Assembly (NCBI GenBank): GCA_029574055.1
Contig: JAKQBQ010000080.1
Location: 1 to 9,744 of the forward strand
DNA length: 9,744 nt
DNA from: Methanobacteriota archaeon
Lineage (GTDB): Archaea > Thermoplasmatota > Thermoplasmata > Methanomassiliicoccales > Methanomethylophilaceae
Direction of reading: 5' to 3'
In this document: piece by piece, positions 6,781 to 9,744 of the stretch
How the letters are laid out: each line of letters begins with the position of its first letter
How positions within the stretch are numbered: the stretch's first letter is position 1
Position numbers and translations under genes: made by a program
Notes under the pieces: generated by a model
Database searches by the model: none
Seen by the model: the letters and a program-made list of their open reading frames with translations, nothing else
Told to the model about the DNA's origin: nothing

Positions 6781-8379
6781 ATGAATACGACAGAATCAGA
6801 AAGGATCAGAGTTCAAAATATCTTGGATGCGGGGAAAAGCATCGAGTCCCGCAGAAAACTCGGCCAGTTCTCAACACCGTATGATCTGGCTGAAGAGATA
6901 GTCCGTTATGGGCTTGAAGTATACGGAGGCGATCGGAAGGATCTGTGCTTTTTGGATCCCGCGATCGGGACCGGGGCTTTTTTCTCCGCACTGATAAACA
7001 ATACGGAATACAGCAAAGCAGTCGGGTTTGAGATCGATCCCCATTACGGCCTCCCGGCGGCGGACATGTGGAAAGATACAAACTTGAAATTATTCATCGA
7101 GGACTTCCTGAGCCATTCCCCCACCGACGAGAAATATGATTTTGTGATCTGCAACCCCCCATGTGTGAGGCACCACGATATCCCTGCTGAACTGAAAGTA
7201 AAGTTGTGCAGAGAGATCAAGGAACGTTTGGGCATTGTCCCTTCGGGCTTGTCAGGACTCTACTCGCATTACGTAATGGCTGTGGATCCTTGGTTGAAAA
7301 AAGACGCAGTATCGGGATGGCTGATACCGAGTGAGTTCATGGATGTGGGCTACGGAAAGGCATTGAAACAATATCTTCTGAACAAAGTCGATCTTATCAG
7401 GATACATCGTTATGACCCGAACGATCTGCAGTTCAGCGACGCACTTGTGTCTTCGTCCGTTGTGTGGTTCAAAAAAAGCACTCCCACCGAACAAGACGTG
7501 CTGTTCACATTCGGGGGCACGCTTTCGTCCCCCGCATATTCGAAAAGAATCGAAAAGGCCGCACTTTTCGATGAAGCGAAGTGGACAAGATTCCCAATGA
7601 ACAGCGTCAGGGCCAGGAAAAGCGGGCCGGTATTATCAGACTACTTCAGAGTGACGCGCGGCGTCGCGACCGGAGACAATAAGTTCTTCATCATCGACGG
7701 TGTCAGAATAAAGGATCTGGGTCTGCCCATGGATTGTTTTGTCCCGATCCTGCCGAGCCCGAAAAAAATAAAGGGGGACATCGTGAACAGAAAAGACAAC
7801 GGCTGCCCGGATACAGAGGATCCGCAGTTCCTTCTCAACTGTGAGTTGGGGCTCGAAGAGATCAGAGCCAGATATCCCTGCCTTTGGGATTATCTCAAGG
7901 CCGGGGAAGGTTCAACCGCCTCGAGATATCTGTGCAGCAAGCGGGATATATGGTACCGTCAGGAAAAGAGAGAGCCTGCACCCATACTGTACACTTACAT
8001 GACGAGAACCGATGGTGAAAAGGAGAACAATAAGGCAAGATTCATTCTGAACAGGTCTTCGGCGATCGCGACAAACTCATTCCATCTGCTGTATCCGACC
8101 GAGCAATTCTATGCAAAGTTTGGGAACGATCCGAGAAACATTGAGCTTGCCTGGAAATATTTATCGAACCTGTCGTCAGAACAAATATGCGGCGAGGGGA
8201 GAGTCTACGGAGGAGGCCTTCACAAAGTTGAACCCAGGGAATTATCAAACGTTGATGTATCGGGAATTGAGGAATATATTCTGTGTGCGCACAGGGAAGA
8301 ATTCTCAAAAGATACTCTTTCAGCATTTCGTTTCATTGAAGCAGGCGCCGCTCAGAGGACCAGATCCGTTTCCGAATAA
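6781..8379 (+). CDS. N6-adenine DNA methyltransferase (Eco57I/TaqI-like class), with NPPC in motif IV
   Basis: Predicted to transfer methyl from S-adenosylmethionine to adenine N6 in a specific DNA sequence. The 532-residue protein has motif X as GQFSTP (28-33), motif I as LDPAIGTGAF (58-67), motif II as VGFEIDP (81-87), an acidic EDF (107-109) and motif IV as CNPPCVRHH (124-132). The C-terminal half holds the presumed target-recognition region, with VTRGVATGDNKFF (291-303) and RVYGGGLHKVEPREL (474-488), both typical of this single-chain class. Motif IV normally ends in Tyr, Phe or Trp to stack on the flipped adenine; here it is Cys (TGT, 7162-7164), one base from Tyr TAT. ATG 6781 has GGAG at 6766-6769. 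No nuclease domain or neighbouring restriction enzyme is seen, so it looks like an orphan. It is the only complete gene here ending in TAA. Recognition site unknown; activity uncertain because of NPPC. Confidence 0.92.
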   Translation: MNTTESERIRVQNILDAGKSIESRRKLGQFSTPYDLAEEIVRYGLEVYGGDRKDLCFLDPAIGTGAFFSALINNTEYSKAVGFEIDPHYGLPAADMWKDTNLKLFIEDFLSHSPTDEKYDFVICNPPCVRHHDIPAELKVKLCREIKERLGIVPSGLSGLYSHYVMAVDPWLKKDAVSGWLIPSEFMDVGYGKALKQYLLNKVDLIRIHRYDPNDLQFSDALVSSSVVWFKKSTPTEQDVLFTFGGTLSSPAYSKRIEKAALFDEAKWTRFPMNSVRARKSGPVLSDYFRVTRGVATGDNKFFIIDGVRIKDLGLPMDCFVPILPSPKKIKGDIVNRKDNGCPDTEDPQFLLNCELGLEEIRARYPCLWDYLKAGEGSTASRYLCSKRDIWYRQEKREPAPILYTYMTRTDGEKENNKARFILNRSSAIATNSFHLLYPTEQFYAKFGNDPRNIELAWKYLSNLSSEQICGEGRVYGGGLHKVEPRELSNVDVSGIEEYILCAHREEFSKDTLSAFRFIEAGAAQRTRSVSE

Positions 8380-8418
8380 AGCCTGCTGCGCACTCATTCA
8401 TAGGTCTCCCGCTCACAT

Positions 8419-8429
8419 TCCACTTTCGG
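8419..8429 (+). repeat. Shared element core, copy 2 (TCCACTTTCGG)
   Basis: Exact copy of the 11-base core, 40 nt after the methyltransferase stop. It shares 12 bases (TCCACTTTCGGT) with copy 1 but is followed by a T run instead of a C-rich block, so it could be part of the methyltransferase 3' end. Copies 1 and 2 bracket the methyltransferase gene as direct repeats. Confidence 0.55.
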
Positions 8430-8577
8430 TTTTTTATTTGTGCAAAAACAGGCGCAGAAGAACGCCGGCAAATCTATTACCGAAAAGAGATTTTTCACAT
8501 CTGGCTATATTCATGATCAGCGTTCCGATTGCACTTTTTGACTGCTCCGATGGTGGAAGAACCGCCGTTTTTCAACG

Positions 8578-8604
8578 GTCCACTTTCGGGGAACTCCCCC
8601 TGAT
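8578..8604 (+). repeat. Shared upstream element, copy 3 (core TCCACTTTCGG, 8579-8589)
   Basis: GTCCACTTTCGG plus GGAACTCCCCCTGAT, directly before the TATA box of hjc. The core begins 31 nt before TTAATA of that promoter, against 27 nt for copy 1 before the methyltransferase promoter, so both position and C-rich tail are similar. Candidate binding site for a shared regulator. Confidence 0.6.
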
Positions 8605-8607
8605 TCC

Positions 8608-8619
8608 TTTTAATAATAT
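8608..8619 (+). promoter_or_regulatory. TATA box of hjc
   Basis: TTTTAATAATAT is centred about 31 nt before ATG 8644. A transcript starting about 26 nt downstream would begin near 8640, so the mRNA would be leaderless or nearly so. This favours ATG 8644 over TTG 8632. Confidence 0.55.
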
Positions 8620-8643
8620 CTCGTTCATAAATTGAATGATACA

Positions 8644-9183
8644 ATGGCCTCATCGACCGGAAATGTTTACGAAAGGGAATTGAAATACCTGCTGAGCGGA
8701 GATCCTAAGACAATAACGAAAATGATCAAGACCTGCAGCGAGGACGAAAGCCGTTCTTACAGCTTGATGCTTAATGATCCTTTTCTTGTGGTCAGGGCGG
8801 CGGGGTCCCTCGGAGTGGACCTTGTTGCGCTGAGATGGGATTTCTCTTTCCCTATTGAAGTAAAAAGCTCGGCAGAGGAGACCATGCATTTCAGCAGGAA
8901 CCCGAGGCTTACCGAACAGGCCGCCAAGATGAAAGAATCCTGCTGCAGATCGAATCTTCTCCCGATCTATGCGTTCAGGCTCAAAAGCGTCAGGGGGGAT
9001 CCCTGGAGGATATTCACGATACCTACCGAAGATGAGCTCAGAGGAAGGAACGAGCTCCTGAGGCAAAGGATACCGAAGATGGATGTCACCGGCAACGGCA
9101 ACTACATAATGAGGTGGGAGGAGGGGATGAAGCTCTGCGACCTCATCTCGTACATGTCTGACGACATCATATTCGAAGATTGA
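8644..9183 (+). CDS. hjc: Holliday junction resolvase, Hjc family, with an internal insertion
   Basis: Predicted to cleave four-way DNA junctions in recombination and replication restart. The 179-residue protein shows the PD-(D/E)XK layout of Hjc: YEREL with E10/R11, VVRAAGSLGVDLVAL with R51 and D59, PIEVKSS with E72 and K74, then a WRIF strand (121-124). VRAAGSLGVDLVA and IEVK align closely with Pyrococcus Hjc as I remember it. Compared with that protein, about 25 extra residues (roughly 19-45, Lys/Thr/Ser-rich) separate the first catalytic Glu from the Asp, and a C-terminal part (about 135-179) makes it longer than the usual 120-145 aa. The start is ATG 8644 because of the TATA spacing; TTG 8632 would add four residues. 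It follows the methyltransferase but has its own promoter. It could be another member of the nuclease fold with a different DNA substrate. Confidence 0.86.
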   Translation: MASSTGNVYERELKYLLSGDPKTITKMIKTCSEDESRSYSLMLNDPFLVVRAAGSLGVDLVALRWDFSFPIEVKSSAEETMHFSRNPRLTEQAAKMKESCCRSNLLPIYAFRLKSVRGDPWRIFTIPTEDELRGRNELLRQRIPKMDVTGNGNYIMRWEEGMKLCDLISYMSDDIIFED

Positions 9184-9273
9184 GATAACGGCCGTCAGCA
9201 CTCATAGGGCTCATCACTGTTCAGCGCACTATTCTCTTCATCCGGCCGCATCTCCATCATCTATTCTCTTAAT

Positions 9274-9290
9274 AAACCATGTTGGTTTTT
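9274..9290 (+). terminator. Possible terminator after hjc
   Basis: AAACCA, loop TGT, TGGTTT form a 6-bp stem that runs directly into two more T residues. It lies 91 nt after the hjc stop and just upstream of the hisD promoter. The stem is A/T-rich and modest, so confidence is limited. Confidence 0.4.
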
Positions 9291-9307
9291 CCTATTCGGT
9301 AATTGCG

Positions 9308-9319
9308 TATAATATAAAT
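9308..9319 (+). promoter_or_regulatory. TATA box of hisD
   Basis: TATAATATAAAT is centred about 29 nt before ATG 9343, predicting a start within a few bases of the ATG and thus a leaderless or near-leaderless transcript. The shared motif found before the methyltransferase and hjc promoters is absent here. Confidence 0.6.
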
Positions 9320-9342
9320 CCTCTGAATAGATTGTGGAAATT

Positions 9343-9744
9343 ATGTGGAAGCAGGTCGATGAAGGGTTTTGGAAAGAGAATCGCGAGTCGAAGATCGATG
9401 AGGTCGCCGAGGCAGTGCAGGACATAATCGACCTCGTAAGGTTCGAGGGCGACCAAGCGCTGATGGATCTCACGCTGAAATTCGACAAGGTGGTCGTCGA
9501 TGACCTTTTGGTATCGAGAGATGAGATAGAGGAAGCATACGATAACGTAGACCCTGTGCTTCTGGATGAGCTTGAGACCGCTGCAGAATACATACAGCGC
9601 TTCCATGAGCTTCAGGTGCCGGAGGATCTCTGGCTAAAGGAGATCGAGCCGGGAATAACGCTCGGCGTCAAGAGCACTCCGCTGGAAAGAGTAGGGTGCT
9701 ACATACCCGGCGGAAGGGCTTCGTATCCCTCCACCGCCCTTATG
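9343..9744 (+). CDS. hisD: Histidinol dehydrogenase (partial, 5' portion)
   Basis: Oxidises L-histidinol to L-histidine through histidinal with two NAD+, the last step of histidine synthesis, in the cytoplasm. The first 134 residues are visible of a family length near 420-430. The helical N-terminus carries RFEGDQALMDLTLKFD (33-48), matching the typical V...GD.AL...T..FD block of HisD. LERVGCYIPGG (114-124) followed by RASYPSTALM is the characteristic nucleotide-domain entry of the family. The catalytic His and Zn ligands lie beyond the window. ATG 9343 is placed about 29 nt after the TATA centre. No other his gene is visible upstream, so hisD begins its own transcript. Confidence 0.97.
   Translation, partial: MWKQVDEGFWKENRESKIDEVAEAVQDIIDLVRFEGDQALMDLTLKFDKVVVDDLLVSRDEIEEAYDNVDPVLLDELETAAEYIQRFHELQVPEDLWLKEIEPGITLGVKSTPLERVGCYIPGGRASYPSTALM

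Larger units (their letters stand above)
8380..8630. other. Intergenic region between the methyltransferase and hjc, no gene supported
   Basis: About 250 bases holding two copies of the TCCACTTTCGG core (8419-8429 and 8579-8589), a T-rich run directly after the first (8430-8439), a small hairpin CCGTT-TTTC-AACGG just before the second and GGGG-AACT-CCCC just after it. Open frames here are very short (for example 26 codons on the minus strand, 8434-8514) with no recognisable motif. No tRNA-like fold was seen. Confidence 0.5.

Noticed and set aside
8434..8514. 26-codon minus-strand ORF in the methyltransferase-hjc gap
   Set aside because: Too short, no membrane or toxin-like pattern, no promoter signal; indistinguishable from chance.
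6618..8604. TCCCCCTGAT shared by 6618-6627 and 8595-8604
   Set aside because: The first copy is the end of the aspS coding sequence and lies on the other side of the core motif, so it is probably coincidental.
8644..9183. Reading the nuclease as the cognate restriction enzyme of the methyltransferase
   Set aside because: The E-R...VRAAGS..VDLVA...IEVK pattern is that of Hjc, and it has its own promoter; no sequence support for site-specific restriction.
8650..9201. 183-codon minus-strand frame nearly coextensive with hjc
   Set aside because: The plus frame carries all Hjc catalytic motifs and a TATA box; the minus frame has none.
1..9744. CRISPR array, insertion sequence, integrase or attachment site
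   Set aside because: No regularly spaced repeats, no transposase or integrase motifs, and no terminal inverted repeats were seen on either strand.

Overview
The window looks like a piece of a methanogenic archaeon of the Thermoplasmatota, most likely order Methanomassiliicoccales and probably host-associated. Seen directly: an archaeal fructose-bisphosphate aldolase/phosphatase, a short archaeal-type triosephosphate isomerase, an archaeal AspRS, an Hjc-type Holliday junction resolvase and TATA-box promoters placed about 29-34 nt before several start codons. The large surface protein, with its beta-helix, Listeria-Bacteroides repeats and three-helix C-terminus, resembles adhesin-like proteins of gut Methanomassiliicoccales. 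The order-level placement is inference; no 16S rRNA or methanogenesis gene is present.

Layout. Positions 1-1678 (minus) hold a gluconeogenic pair, fbp followed 12 nt later by tpiA, which begins with TTG and runs off the left edge. A divergent promoter region (1679-1827) separates it from a cell-surface adhesin-like gene on the plus strand ending at 5221. That gene has no ATG/GTG/TTG able to encode a complete signal peptide in its own frame. A GTG correctly placed behind a TATA box lies in another frame, and a G6 run sits between the two. A UUCG hairpin terminator follows. Then come aspS (5322-6626), an N6-adenine DNA methyltransferase with an unusual NPPC catalytic motif (6781-8379), hjc (8644-9183) and the start of hisD (9343 to the right edge).

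How the genes work together. fbp and tpiA act on the same triose phosphates. aspS and hisD are housekeeping genes. The methyltransferase has no recognisable cognate restriction enzyme here. It shares an upstream motif (TCCACTTTCGG followed by a C-rich block) with hjc, in both cases just before the TATA box, which suggests a common regulator. A third core copy follows the methyltransferase stop codon, so the methyltransferase is bracketed by two copies.

No tRNA, rRNA, CRISPR array, transposase or insertion sequence was seen. No gene-free stretch exceeds 300 bases.
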